A DNA stretch of 42,203 nt from CAZJGG01 sp964545475 (GTDB lineage Bacteria > Bacillota > Clostridia > Lachnospirales > JAISER01): positions 1 to 42,203 of the forward strand of contig CAZJGG010000024.1 of NCBI GenBank assembly GCA_964545475.1, written 5' to 3'. Below are positions 1-7,581 of the stretch, piece by piece; the stretch's first letter is position 1, and each line of letters begins with the position of its first letter. The notes under the pieces are model-generated. The model ran no database searches. It was not told where the DNA came from and worked only from the letters and a program-made list of their open reading frames with translations. The position numbers were made by a program, and so were the translations under genes.

Positions 1-207
1 ATAGCAAGTTAAAAAATAACATAATTAATTGTTGTGGAAGTGTTTTCCCCAAAACTTGCGGTAATATTTAAAATTGCTCTAGGTTTGCGCTAATGTAGGG
101 GTTGGCGTCCTCGACAACCCGGAAGGTTTACTTTAGAAGGGGTCTTAAGCAATTTATAATTACCATAAAAATCGTCTTACAATTATGAAACGGACGGGGA
201 TTAGGAG
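1..207. other. Leader region with possible structured RNA
   Basis: No gene is recognised here. The stretch has two complementary arms, AAATTGCT at 71-78 and AGCAATTT at 148-155. They enclose a second hairpin, GGGTTG at 99-104 with CAACCC at 115-120. The enclosed 80 bases are visibly richer in G and C than the flanks. This could be a folded leader of the downstream polymerase gene or the edge of an element lying outside the window. It does not match the riboswitch or T-box consensus motifs that I know. Confidence 0.25.
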
Positions 208-216
208 GTGAAGCCA

Positions 217-1425
217 TTGGATAGAACAATACTGCATTGTGACCTTAACGGATTTTACGCAGCCGTAGAATGCGTTTTTAACCCTGAACTAAATTCTGTT
301 CCAATGGCTGTAGCCGGAAACGCCGAAAGCAGGCATGGAATAATACTTGCAAAAAATGAACTTGCGAAGAAATATAAAGTGCAAACTGCTGAAACAATTT
401 GGCAAGCCAAAAATAAATGCCCAAATCTTGTGCTTGTGCCGCCTCGCCACGGCGAATATGCAAAATATTCCCGGCTTGTTAATGACATATATGAGGAATT
501 TACTGATTTAGTTGAACCATTTGGAATTGATGAAAGCTGGCTTGATGTTACAGGGGTTTATAATCTTTTTGGAAGCGGAAAGGACATTGCAGACAAAATC
601 CGTGAAGTAGTAAGGGAACGTTTGGGCTTAACAGTTTCAGTGGGTGTTTCATTTAACAAGGTATTTGCAAAGCTTGGAAGTGATTACAAAAAGCCCGATG
701 CAACAACTGTTATAACTCGTGAAAGTTATAAAGAAATTGTGTGGCCTTTGCCTGTATCTGACCTTCTGTATGTGGGCAGATCTGCAAGGGAGGCTCTTTC
801 AAAAATGTATATACACACCATTGGAGACCTTGCCAACAGCAACAAAGGGGCTATTACAAAGCGGCTTGGAAAAATGGGTGATATGATACACGATTACGCA
901 AACGGCATTGATGACAGCCCTGTTAAGTCTGCACAGGCTGAAAGAGATATTAAGTCTGTAGGCAACGGCATGACCTTTAAACGAAATTTAATAGGTTTTT
1001 CGGATATTAAAACAGGTGTGATTGCCCTTGCTGATGAGGTTGCCGGACGTATGCGAAAATACAACGTCAAATGCTCTGTTATTTCTGTAACAATAAAAGA
1101 CCCTAACTTCAAAAGTATTTCAAGGCAAAAAACTATGACTGCACCAACGAATATCACCAAAGAGATAACAGAGGCAGCAATGGAGCTTATACACTTGTGC
1201 TGGAGCGAACAAGCCCCCATACGGGGCATCACTATAACAGGGGCTAGCCTTGTTTCATGCGATGATGTAACCCAGCAGCTTTCGCTATTCGATAATGAAT
1301 TCAGTTTTGAAAAGGAGCGGCTGGAAAAGCTGGACCGTACTGTGGATGATATTCGTAAGAAATTCGGCAGAAAGTCAATCGGGCTGGGTAGTATTGTGAA
1401 AAATGATATTGGGGTGGAGGAATAG
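217..1425 (+). CDS. dinB: Y-family (DinB/UmuC-like) translesion DNA polymerase
   Basis: This is a full-length Y-family polymerase of about 402 residues, predicted to copy past damaged template bases. The N-terminal HCDLNGFYAAVE motif carries the first catalytic aspartate. GIDESWLDVTG carries the second acidic pair. The helix-hairpin-helix and little-finger regions follow. I place the start at TTG 217: the ribosome-binding site AGGAGG at 203-208 sits 8 bases upstream of it, whereas the GTG at 208 overlaps that site. Genes of this type occur both as chromosomal SOS genes and as cargo of conjugative elements. No LexA box was recognised upstream. The gene stops immediately before a rubrerythrin relic, so it may mark one edge of an inserted segment. 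Confidence 0.9.
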   Translation: MDRTILHCDLNGFYAAVECVFNPELNSVPMAVAGNAESRHGIILAKNELAKKYKVQTAETIWQAKNKCPNLVLVPPRHGEYAKYSRLVNDIYEEFTDLVEPFGIDESWLDVTGVYNLFGSGKDIADKIREVVRERLGLTVSVGVSFNKVFAKLGSDYKKPDATTVITRESYKEIVWPLPVSDLLYVGRSAREALSKMYIHTIGDLANSNKGAITKRLGKMGDMIHDYANGIDDSPVKSAQAERDIKSVGNGMTFKRNLIGFSDIKTGVIALADEVAGRMRKYNVKCSVISVTIKDPNFKSISRQKTMTAPTNITKEITEAAMELIHLCWSEQAPIRGITITGASLVSCDDVTQQLSLFDNEFSFEKERLEKLDRTVDDIRKKFGRKSIGLGSIVKNDIGVEE

Positions 1426-1428
1426 AAA

Positions 1429-1491
1429 AAGCATTCAAACGCTTTTCTGGGTCTTGCTTTGTCTTTTTGCCAAGGCTTGTTCATACTGTAT
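1429..1491 (-). pseudogene. Degraded rubrerythrin 3'-end fragment
   Basis: Read on the minus strand, this fragment encodes KDKARPRKAFE, matching KDEARHGKAFE in the intact rubrerythrin C-terminus at 4159-4707. The DNA also aligns over roughly 60 bases; for example GTCTTGCTTTGTCTTTTTGCC here corresponds to GTCTTGCTTCGTCTTTTGCC near 4205-4224. Both copies point the same way. The relic has small indels and no gene body upstream of it, so it is a decayed fragment. It lies directly after the polymerase stop codon, and its AAAAGC/GCTTTT arms may serve as a weak terminator. Confidence 0.75.
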
Positions 1492-1742
1492 TTTAGTGGG
1501 TTTTATTTTAGTTTTAATGCATTTCAAATAACATATACTAACATACTTAAGAATATATTATATTATTTCAGGTATTGAGAATGAAACTTATGACAATACT
1601 CTATAAATAATAAGGGGTGTTCTTAAATGGTTAAAACAGTTTTTATTGTGGCTTCAAAATTTATAAAAACCAATTTTTCTTTTAATTATTATCAAATACT
1701 TTCTATACAAAAATATAATAATGGATATTTAATAATATACAT
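1492..1742. other. AT-rich intergenic stretch
   Basis: This is about 250 bases of very AT-rich DNA between the rubrerythrin relic and the 3' end of the PIN-like gene. The relic may continue weakly to about 1520. A 39-codon plus-strand frame at 1627-1746 is present but is low-complexity and is not called. No other feature was seen. Confidence 0.4.
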
Positions 1743-2501
1743 CTAGGATTTAAAGCTATAGTCGGGCAATAATAATTTTGCATTTATAGCCTCGCAAATG
1801 GGACGAAAGTGATTTTTGTTAGTGCTACATACAGCCCCATCCTCAAGAGCTAAAGTTTCCAATGCAATGATAAGGTCACCCAAGTCTCTGCAATTATTAC
1901 CTCTACAATTTTCTATATTGTCTAATACAACCAATAGAGCATCCTTTGTTTTTTTCTCTATATCAGAAGATGTGCTTAAATTATTTACACCATTTATATG
2001 TTTTTCCCAAAATTCAAGTATTCTGCATATATTATCATCTTTTCTACATCTATTATTAATTAATTTAGGAATATCATTTTCGTACTCTATCCTGCACTTC
2101 GCCTTATTGCAACCTGTTTCGTCCAATAACTCACCTTCAATGCCATAAAGAGGTCTATGTATAATCAATTCCAATATTCTCTTATAATTTTCTTTTATTA
2201 AATCTATATCATTGCTACATGTTTCACGTATGAAGATAAAAAGCTTATGTCTTCTATCTTTTTCTTGTGAACCAAAGGCACCTTCAAATAAACGTTTTTC
2301 AGCATTATAAATATCATTTTCTTGGTTTAATATATGACAGATTTTTAGAAAATCCTTTAAGTATCGTGAGTAGTATTCACCCATAACATATGTAGTTGTT
2401 TTCAAAGAGTGAGTTTCTAACACTTTACGTATTGCCTGCTTGCACTGATTGGATGCAAAAAGTCTGTCATATTGTATTGTAGTCTCAATCAAAATATCCA
2501 C
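1743..2501 (-). CDS. PIN-like domain protein, third gene of an unknown operon
   Basis: The 252-residue protein has no close family that I recognise, but its ends resemble a PIN nuclease fold. An aspartate lies in the first hydrophobic strand (D2, MDILIETT). A conserved-looking glutamate follows at about 42 (TTTYVMGEYY). The C-terminus has an acidic helix (GDLIIALE, D209) followed by a small hydrophobic strand and a TNKNHF segment, as in PIN proteins that end TxDxDF. A middle region of about 100 residues is rich in charged residues and cysteines. The start is GTG with AGGTG five bases upstream, 13 bases after the preceding gene. PIN proteins are usually metal-dependent RNases; activity here is inferred. 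The final acidic residue is replaced by N, so catalysis is uncertain. Confidence 0.55.
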   Translation of the reverse strand: MDILIETTIQYDRLFASNQCKQAIRKVLETHSLKTTTYVMGEYYSRYLKDFLKICHILNQENDIYNAEKRLFEGAFGSQEKDRRHKLFIFIRETCSNDIDLIKENYKRILELIIHRPLYGIEGELLDETGCNKAKCRIEYENDIPKLINNRCRKDDNICRILEFWEKHINGVNNLSTSSDIEKKTKDALLVVLDNIENCRGNNCRDLGDLIIALETLALEDGAVCSTNKNHFRPICEAINAKLLLPDYSFKS

Positions 2502-2514
2502 AAAATCACCTACA

Positions 2515-3078
2515 TTAAAATTTACTAAAAATGTCTAAGTCGCATTGAACAAGTTTCTTATCATACTCAATAAACATATCTTTTGAAATTTCGCGTTGCT
2601 TTAGTTCAAGCACAACATAAGTTAATGCTTCTTTTTGGGATTGAGTAAACATCTGGTCGCAAAATAACTTAACTAAATTTATTAAATTTAAGCACACACC
2701 TCTTTTATATTCGTCAATGGGTTTATTAAGTAATGGTAATAGCTTGTGCATATAACTAATAAATATAGTTGCGTATTGTATTTGTTCGCATTCATCTTCT
2801 GCTGAACATATTAAAGACATATTTTTTATTAACGCTTCCACATTATAATTTATTTCTATTTCGTTTTTATCAATTGGAAAAATCTTAGGTATAGGGGCTG
2901 GCTTGCTTTTAGAAGAAATAATATTCTCTAACTCAATATTTTTATTTTGCTGGTTAAAACTATACTTTAATGATTCTACTTCATCAGCAAGGTAGTTTAG
3001 CCACTGTGAATGATTTGACTGCGTTATTATTCTTGGAGTCTTAGATGTCGATTTTTCTTGTAATTTTGAGACAGACAT
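2515..3078 (-). CDS. Hypothetical protein, second gene of the unknown operon
   Basis: The 187-residue protein is not recognised. Its first 65 residues are rich in S, K, N and P and look disordered. Residues 75-187 read as a compact helical domain (…ALIKNMSLIC…, …LNLINLVKLFCDQMF…, …EALTYVVLELKQRE…). It has no signal peptide and no membrane segment, so it is probably cytoplasmic. It starts with ATG behind AAGGAGT and lies 12 bases after the upstream gene and 13 bases before the PIN-like gene, so the three are very likely co-transcribed. It could be an adaptor or antitoxin-like partner of the PIN-like protein; that is inference from spacing only. Confidence 0.6.
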   Translation of the reverse strand: MSVSKLQEKSTSKTPRIITQSNHSQWLNYLADEVESLKYSFNQQNKNIELENIISSKSKPAPIPKIFPIDKNEIEINYNVEALIKNMSLICSAEDECEQIQYATIFISYMHKLLPLLNKPIDEYKRGVCLNLINLVKLFCDQMFTQSQKEALTYVVLELKQREISKDMFIEYDKKLVQCDLDIFSKF

Positions 3079-3090
3079 AATAATTACTCC

Positions 3091-3783
3091 TTAATCCAAT
3101 ATAGATTTAATAAGAACTAATGAATCAATCAATAACTCCAAATCGTACTTATCGCAAACAAATGATATACCTTCTGCATCACCTCTTACAAGCTTTGCCA
3201 AATTAGCAGGTAATGACACATCTGGAACAATATCAGATGAAGTTATTCTTATATTTGCATATGGTACTTCAAACTTATTATAATACTGATACTTATTAAT
3301 ATCAAAATCAAACGATAATAATTTTTTACAAATTGTTGATTTTTTATAACAATACCGTTGTATTAATTCTTTTGTAATTAGCTTTTTATATGTATATTGA
3401 AATTTTTCTTCTACTAAATTACAAATGTCATTAATATTTTCTTCTTCTAAACTGTTTTCTGCTAGAAATGATTTAAGTGATTCTCTATCGGATAGGTCGT
3501 TGATGGTTGCGGTTTCGGAAAATAAATTATCTCTTAAATTATATTCATCATTTTCAAGAATACTAGTAATAATAAATGCTATTTCATTAAGAACATCGCT
3601 CCATTGTTCTGTTGTTATATTTTCATTAAAAGGATATTCATTAATTTCCACATAAATATTACTTATAGTTTCAAATAAAATATAAGCTTCCTTATCCTCT
3701 ATCTTTTGCTTTAGAAAGTCAACTAATTCTTTAAACATATTAATTTCTGAAGAAAATTTAAAGTTATCTGGAAAAATGCTCAT
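3091..3783 (-). CDS. Hypothetical protein, first gene of the unknown operon
   Basis: The 230-residue protein is not recognised. It is strongly acidic in its first half (many E and D, helical pattern) and more basic and tyrosine-rich around residues 125-170. It ends with a short helix of hydrophobic residues (DLELLIDSLVLIKSILD). There is no signal peptide, membrane segment or familiar catalytic motif. The start ATG has GGGGTGAGG just upstream. A weak promoter lies upstream at 3813-3841. It heads a three-gene minus-strand unit that ends with a PIN-like protein; nothing else in the window resembles it. Confidence 0.6.
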   Translation of the reverse strand: MSIFPDNFKFSSEINMFKELVDFLKQKIEDKEAYILFETISNIYVEINEYPFNENITTEQWSDVLNEIAFIITSILENDEYNLRDNLFSETATINDLSDRESLKSFLAENSLEEENINDICNLVEEKFQYTYKKLITKELIQRYCYKKSTICKKLLSFDFDINKYQYYNKFEVPYANIRITSSDIVPDVSLPANLAKLVRGDAEGISFVCDKYDLELLIDSLVLIKSILD

Positions 3784-3812
3784 GACCTCACCCCTATTTT
3801 TAAATCACTAAT

Positions 3813-3841
3813 ATATTAACAAAAAATGTATAAATTCGCAA
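3813..3841 (-). promoter_or_regulatory. Possible sigma-A promoter of the three-gene operon
   Basis: On the minus strand TTGCGA, 17 bases, then TAATAT, about 30 bases upstream of the start at 3783. Both hexamers deviate from consensus, so this is a tentative call. Confidence 0.35.
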
Positions 3842-3888
3842 CTGTTTTAATAATAAATTACATACAAAGGATAAAAAAATACTATTTT

Positions 3889-4050
3889 AATGTGAGTTCG
3901 ACGAAAATTATAAAAAAATAATTTTCATCGAACTTTGATTATATTCCCACAATTTGCGGCAAAAACCGCCGTAAATTGTCGCTCATAACATGAGAATTGC
4001 TTCGCAATTAAGCCGCTAAAGCGGCTTTTCGACTTCGTCGAACTCACGTT
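3889..4050. repeat. 162-bp multi-hairpin inverted-repeat element (copy 1)
   Basis: The ends are inverted repeats of 17 bp with one mismatch: AATGTGAGTTCGACGAA at 3889-3905 and its complement at 4034-4050. Between them lie several hairpins in series. They are 3896-3911 with 3919-3934 (about 15 of 16 bp), 3949-3960 with 3968-3979 (11 of 12 bp), 3982-3986 with 3990-3994, 3995-4000 with 4004-4009, and 4010-4016 with 4021-4027. No coding frame is present. Two decayed relatives occur at 17200-17247 and 42079-42146. The form suggests a non-autonomous mobile repeat (MITE or REP-like) that folds into a cloverleaf. Confidence 0.75.
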
Positions 4051-4087
4051 ATTTTAATTTGTAATAATAAAGCATTTATATACAAAT

Positions 4088-4124
4088 AAAATGGTGTATT
4101 CAAGTTCAATGAATACACCATTTT
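4088..4124 (-). terminator. Terminator after rubrerythrin
   Basis: A perfect 15-bp stem (4088-4102 with 4110-4124) with a 7-base loop. On the minus strand it is followed by TTTTATTT, so it ends the rubrerythrin transcript. It also separates that gene from the repeat element downstream. Confidence 0.85.
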
Positions 4125-4158
4125 ATAAAGTACGGGTTTACCGTATTTATATATTAAA

Positions 4159-4707
4159 TTATTTACCGAAATATCTGTTAAGCAAGCCTTCAAACGCCTT
4201 ACCGTGTCTTGCTTCGTCTTTTGCCATTTCGTGAACTGTATCATGGATTGCATCTAAGTTTAATTGTTTTGCTTTAGTTGCAAGGTCTTTTTTGCCTTGG
4301 GTTGCGCCATGTTCAGCCATAACACGCATTTCAAGGTTAGTTTTTGTGCAAGGAGCAACAACTTCGCCTAAAAGTTCAGCAAATTTTGATGCGTGTTCAG
4401 CTTCTTCAAACGCAATGCGTTTGTAAGCTTCTGCAACTTCAGGATAACCTTCTCTGTCTGCCTGGCGGCTCATTGCTAAATACATGCCAACTTCTGTGCA
4501 TTCGCCCATAAAGTTTTGTTTTAAGCCTTCGATGATTTCTGGATCTGTGTCTTTAGCAACTCCGATTCTGTGTTCATCTGCGAAAACAAGACCTGTTGAT
4601 TCCATTTCTTTAAATTTTGAAGCTGGTGCGCCACATTGTGGGCATTTTTCTGGAGCTTCGTTACCTTGATGTACATATCCGCAAATTGTGCAAACAAATT
4701 TTTTCAT
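4159..4707 (-). CDS. rbr: Reverse rubrerythrin
   Basis: The 182-residue protein has the domain order of reverse rubrerythrins. A rubredoxin-like iron site comes first, with cysteines C6, C9, C22 and C25. A four-helix ferritin-like di-iron domain follows, with the carboxylate and histidine motifs GECTEVGMY, FEEAEHASKF and DEARHGKAFE. In Clostridia these proteins reduce hydrogen peroxide and oxygen with electrons from NADH and rubredoxin, in the cytoplasm. The ribosome-binding site GAGGAGG lies 8 bases before ATG. It has its own promoter and terminator. It also sits 84 bases downstream of the ECF sigma operon on the same strand with no terminator between, so read-through could couple it to that operon. 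A decayed copy of its 3' end is at 1429-1491. Confidence 0.95.
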   Translation of the reverse strand: MKKFVCTICGYVHQGNEAPEKCPQCGAPASKFKEMESTGLVFADEHRIGVAKDTDPEIIEGLKQNFMGECTEVGMYLAMSRQADREGYPEVAEAYKRIAFEEAEHASKFAELLGEVVAPCTKTNLEMRVMAEHGATQGKKDLATKAKQLNLDAIHDTVHEMAKDEARHGKAFEGLLNRYFGK

Positions 4708-4767
4708 AATTAATTTCCTCCTCGAATTTAAAACTTATTAGTTGATAATTATTATTAACTTGAATCT

Positions 4768-4795
4768 ATTATAACATAAATAATTCGTTTGTCAA
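4768..4795 (-). promoter_or_regulatory. Promoter of rubrerythrin
   Basis: On the minus strand TTGACA, 16 bases, then TATAAT: a near-perfect vegetative promoter. The -35 box overlaps the stop codon of the upstream DUF4349-type lipoprotein gene. Confidence 0.8.
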
Positions 4796-5706
4796 GATTT
4801 TTTTAATCTTTTTCTTATTAAAATTATTGAAAAGATTATAATAGAAATAAGTAAAACTGGGGCTATAGCTGCAGAGATAAATATTGCTAAGGCTTCAAAG
4901 AGGTTACTTAATAGTCTGATACCTGAAAAAAAACTATTTTTCATTTTTTGTCCTAAATCTGCCGAAAGTGCCGCCGGTTTTATATCTGGATTTTCTGTAA
5001 TGTTAAGGTTTAAGGTTGAGTAGGCGGAAAGCCTGTTTATATTATTCATTTGAGAGTTTATAAGCTCTACATCGGTGCGAATATTTGAGAGCCGTTCTTC
5101 CAGAGAAATAATTTCTTCAATTTTGGCTTCTCTGTCTTCCATTGCTTTGTCGATTAAGGAAAGAACTCGTTCTTCCTCAATTTTTCTAATGGATAACCTG
5201 CTATCAAGGTTATAGTACTGGGTTGTCTTGTCCTCAATGAATTCGGAATAGCTTATTATTTGAGCTAAGCCCTCTATATTATCCTTTACCAAATTGTAAT
5301 TATCATACGGAATTTTTAATGTTGCATTATAAACTCTGTAATCTTGAGTTTTGTTATAAATAACTGAAGTGTTAGAGTTTTCAATATATCCGCTATAAGA
5401 AGCAAGCAAGTTTTCAACAGCTGGTATAACATCGTTAAGATTATTTGCTTTCATGCTTAAATTGCCGTTTAGAATAATTTTCTTTTGAGCCTGTTCAGTT
5501 TTTGCAAAGTTCAAGTCTGTAGTATCCATTCTGTCGTTAACTAACTCTGGTTCACTTATAGCGTTATCTAATTTTGCATCTTCCATATAAGATTGAGACT
5601 CATTAGCAATAGCTTGGGGGGCACTGCTTTGGCTTTGTGGAGCGGAGGAGCTACATGATGTAAGCAAAGCAGTGATAAAAGCAAGAAAGATTAGCCTATT
5701 TTTCAT
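4792..5706 (-). CDS. DUF4349-type lipoprotein
   Basis: The 304-residue protein starts with a lipoprotein signal (hydrophobic residues 4-15, then LTSC with lipid-accepting C18). A low-complexity S/Q-rich linker follows. The main domain (about 70-260) resembles DUF4349: residues KKIILNGNLSMKA, a helical hairpin of charged heptads around 160-215 and the motif LSAYSTLNLNI. A C-terminal membrane helix (about 270-297) ends in basic residues. It overlaps the 3' end of the anti-sigma gene by 11 bases, with its GGAGG site inside that gene, so translation is probably coupled. The related domain in the upstream anti-sigma protein suggests the two interact or arose by duplication. The molecular function of DUF4349 is not known to me. 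Confidence 0.85.
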   Translation of the reverse strand: MKNRLIFLAFITALLTSCSSSAPQSQSSAPQAIANESQSYMEDAKLDNAISEPELVNDRMDTTDLNFAKTEQAQKKIILNGNLSMKANNLNDVIPAVENLLASYSGYIENSNTSVIYNKTQDYRVYNATLKIPYDNYNLVKDNIEGLAQIISYSEFIEDKTTQYYNLDSRLSIRKIEEERVLSLIDKAMEDREAKIEEIISLEERLSNIRTDVELINSQMNNINRLSAYSTLNLNITENPDIKPAALSADLGQKMKNSFFSGIRLLSNLFEALAIFISAAIAPVLLISIIIFSIILIRKRLKKS

Positions 5707-6961
5707 GGTTTTCCCTCCTTTTTGCCTTATTAAAAAGCCTTACTAAGTAAATAGCAAAAAATGAAAGAGCCGCAAAAACAATAACAGGTATTGTCAAACC
5801 GCTTGCCCCAATTAGTAAAACCTCAAAAACCGAAAGTATTGAAACCACGGAAGTTTTAAATGAGTTAACCATTTTAATGGTTAAAGGCTGTGTATCAATT
5901 GTTACTGTAGGTTCAGGTGTATAAAATATATCAATGTATAAATATGGCATAGTAATTTGGTCGTTTGCAGTTAGTATTTCAGTTTCCAAATTGCTTTTAT
6001 CCATTTCTATATTGGAAAGCCGGCTCTCGACTTGTACCAAAACTCCAACAGACTGACTTTTTTCCAAAAGAGATTTTAATCTATCTGCTTCTTGATTTTT
6101 TGCTGTAAGCCTGACCTGGTTATCAAAAATATAATTTGCGGTTTGCTTTTGGTATTCGTATTCACCAGTTACTTTGCCTAAGGAACGCAAAAGGTTTTTG
6201 TAAGAACCATAATCCGATATAGGCACACGGCGTGTAATAGAAGCGCTTTTATATGATTCTTCGTCGCCGTATTGAATATTTTGGTTTGTACTGTAGCCGC
6301 TAAATGAATTAATTACCTCAATAGCATTGTCATAATCAGATACCTCTATTGTTATATGGAATTCCTTAACTGTGTAATCATTGACAGTTAACGGTGCGTC
6401 AACTTTCTTTTCTTCATTTGCTCCAGAGGTTATTTGCGTTATGTTTTGATATTCCGGTATAGCACTATCGGACATTAGAGCAATACCTTCGTTTAACCCA
6501 CTATCTATTTCTTCAGCTACCCCTCGAGCCATTGGCACAGGTTTATCTGCGCTTTCAAAATTGGAAGGCTTGTTTGCCTCACTAATGCTTTGGTTTATTG
6601 AAGATAAGGCAAAAGCAACAATAAAGATTCCGGCAACAAATGTTGCAGAAATTAAAGGAAACTGTTTTAAAGAAGTGTTAATCGGCTTAAATGCGCCTAT
6701 TTTGGGCTTTGTTTTTGTAATAAACTGAATGGGGTCATTTATAAGCTCTATTTTTTTCATTACTTTATCGTGCAGCCCGTCTGGCAAAGGCAATTCGCCC
6801 ATTTTATTTAAGTCCATAACAAGGGTTTGAATTTCTTCTAGCTCTTTACGGCAATCCGGGCAGTTTTCCAAATGTGCGTTTAAATTGGCTAAAGCCTTTT
6901 TATCTAGGGCATTGTCAACATACAAATAAATATCATCTATAAATTGTTCGCATTTTTCCAT
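5696..6961 (-). CDS. Membrane anti-sigma factor with zinc finger and DUF4349-type domain
   Basis: The 421-residue protein begins with an anti-sigma zinc finger (H30, C34, C37; HLENCPDC) of the kind that binds ECF sigma factors in the cytoplasm. A membrane helix spans about 101-121. A large extracytoplasmic part follows, with a DUF4349-like domain and a coiled-coil hairpin at about 290-335. A second membrane helix lies at about 380-407 with a basic tail. The start ATG has GGGAGG upstream, 14 bases after the sigma gene. The layout (cytoplasmic sigma-binding end, outside sensor domain) is that of a transmembrane regulator releasing its sigma factor on an envelope signal. The signal is unknown. 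Confidence 0.88.
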   Translation of the reverse strand: MEKCEQFIDDIYLYVDNALDKKALANLNAHLENCPDCRKELEEIQTLVMDLNKMGELPLPDGLHDKVMKKIELINDPIQFITKTKPKIGAFKPINTSLKQFPLISATFVAGIFIVAFALSSINQSISEANKPSNFESADKPVPMARGVAEEIDSGLNEGIALMSDSAIPEYQNITQITSGANEEKKVDAPLTVNDYTVKEFHITIEVSDYDNAIEVINSFSGYSTNQNIQYGDEESYKSASITRRVPISDYGSYKNLLRSLGKVTGEYEYQKQTANYIFDNQVRLTAKNQEADRLKSLLEKSQSVGVLVQVESRLSNIEMDKSNLETEILTANDQITMPYLYIDIFYTPEPTVTIDTQPLTIKMVNSFKTSVVSILSVFEVLLIGASGLTIPVIVFAALSFFAIYLVRLFNKAKRRENHEK

Positions 6962-6975
6962 TTGCTAACCTCCCT

Positions 6976-7557
6976 TCAAGTTGTAACTGTTTCAGTTAAT
7001 ATTTTTTTTAGTTTTTGTCTAGCTCTTGATAACCGGGATTTCACCGTACCCAAATTTTGTGAGGTAACCTTAGAAAGTTCATCATAAGAAAGACCATGAA
7101 TATCTCTTAAAATAATTATAGCCTTATCGTCGCTTGAAAGCTTGTTTATGGAATTAATCAAATATTGTCTACGTTCTTTATTTATAATAGAATCTTCCGG
7201 CGTTTTATAATCAGACATAACGTAAATATTTTTACGAGATGTGGTATATTCATTATCATTAATTTCGTCTAGGCTTTCTGTGGGCCTCGTTTTTCTTTTC
7301 CTCAAAACGTCAATACATGCGTTTGAAGTAACTCTGGCTATCCAGCATTTTAAATGGTTTATATCTTTGCATGTTGAAATGTTTTTATAAACTCTTATAA
7401 AAACGTCTTGAAAAATATCGCTTGCATCTTCTGTATTTTCAAGCATTCTGTATGAAATAGAATATACAAGTTTTTCGTAATTACGCATTATCTCTTCAAA
7501 AGCTTGAACATCACCGTTTTTTGCATTTTTTAACGTGATGTCATCAATCGTAATCAA
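6976..7557 (-). CDS. ECF-type RNA polymerase sigma factor
   Basis: The 193-residue protein has the two domains of a group IV sigma factor. Region 2 (about 20-95) contains YRMLENTEDASDIFQDVF for core and -10 binding. Region 4 (about 130-185) has the helix-turn-helix LSYDELSKVTSQNLGTVKSR for the -35 element. There is no region 1 or 3. The start is TTG with AGGGG 8-9 bases upstream. It is directly followed by its presumed anti-sigma factor. An ECF-style promoter (GGAAC-N16-CGTT) lies at 11312-11336 ahead of the two upstream genes, so the sigma factor probably drives its own operon. Confidence 0.93.
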   Translation of the reverse strand: MITIDDITLKNAKNGDVQAFEEIMRNYEKLVYSISYRMLENTEDASDIFQDVFIRVYKNISTCKDINHLKCWIARVTSNACIDVLRKRKTRPTESLDEINDNEYTTSRKNIYVMSDYKTPEDSIINKERRQYLINSINKLSSDDKAIIILRDIHGLSYDELSKVTSQNLGTVKSRLSRARQKLKKILTETVTT

Positions 7558-7581
7558 GCTATCACCCCTCTTTATTATACT

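Noticed and set aside
208..216. GTG 208 as start of the Y-family polymerase
   Set aside because: It overlaps the AGGAGG ribosome-binding site; TTG 217 has correct spacing and gives the conserved beginning.
894..1484. Long minus-strand frame over the polymerase gene
   Set aside because: Mostly a shadow of the polymerase. Its first residues are the rubrerythrin relic, which is reported separately.
1627..1746. 39-codon plus-strand frame with GGGGTG upstream
   Set aside because: Low-complexity, almost entirely A/T codons, runs into the end of the opposite gene, no recognisable protein features.
3889..4050. CRISPR array or riboswitch as explanation of the hairpin cluster
   Set aside because: Hairpins differ in sequence from each other and there are terminal inverted repeats and dispersed copies, so a mobile repeat fits better.
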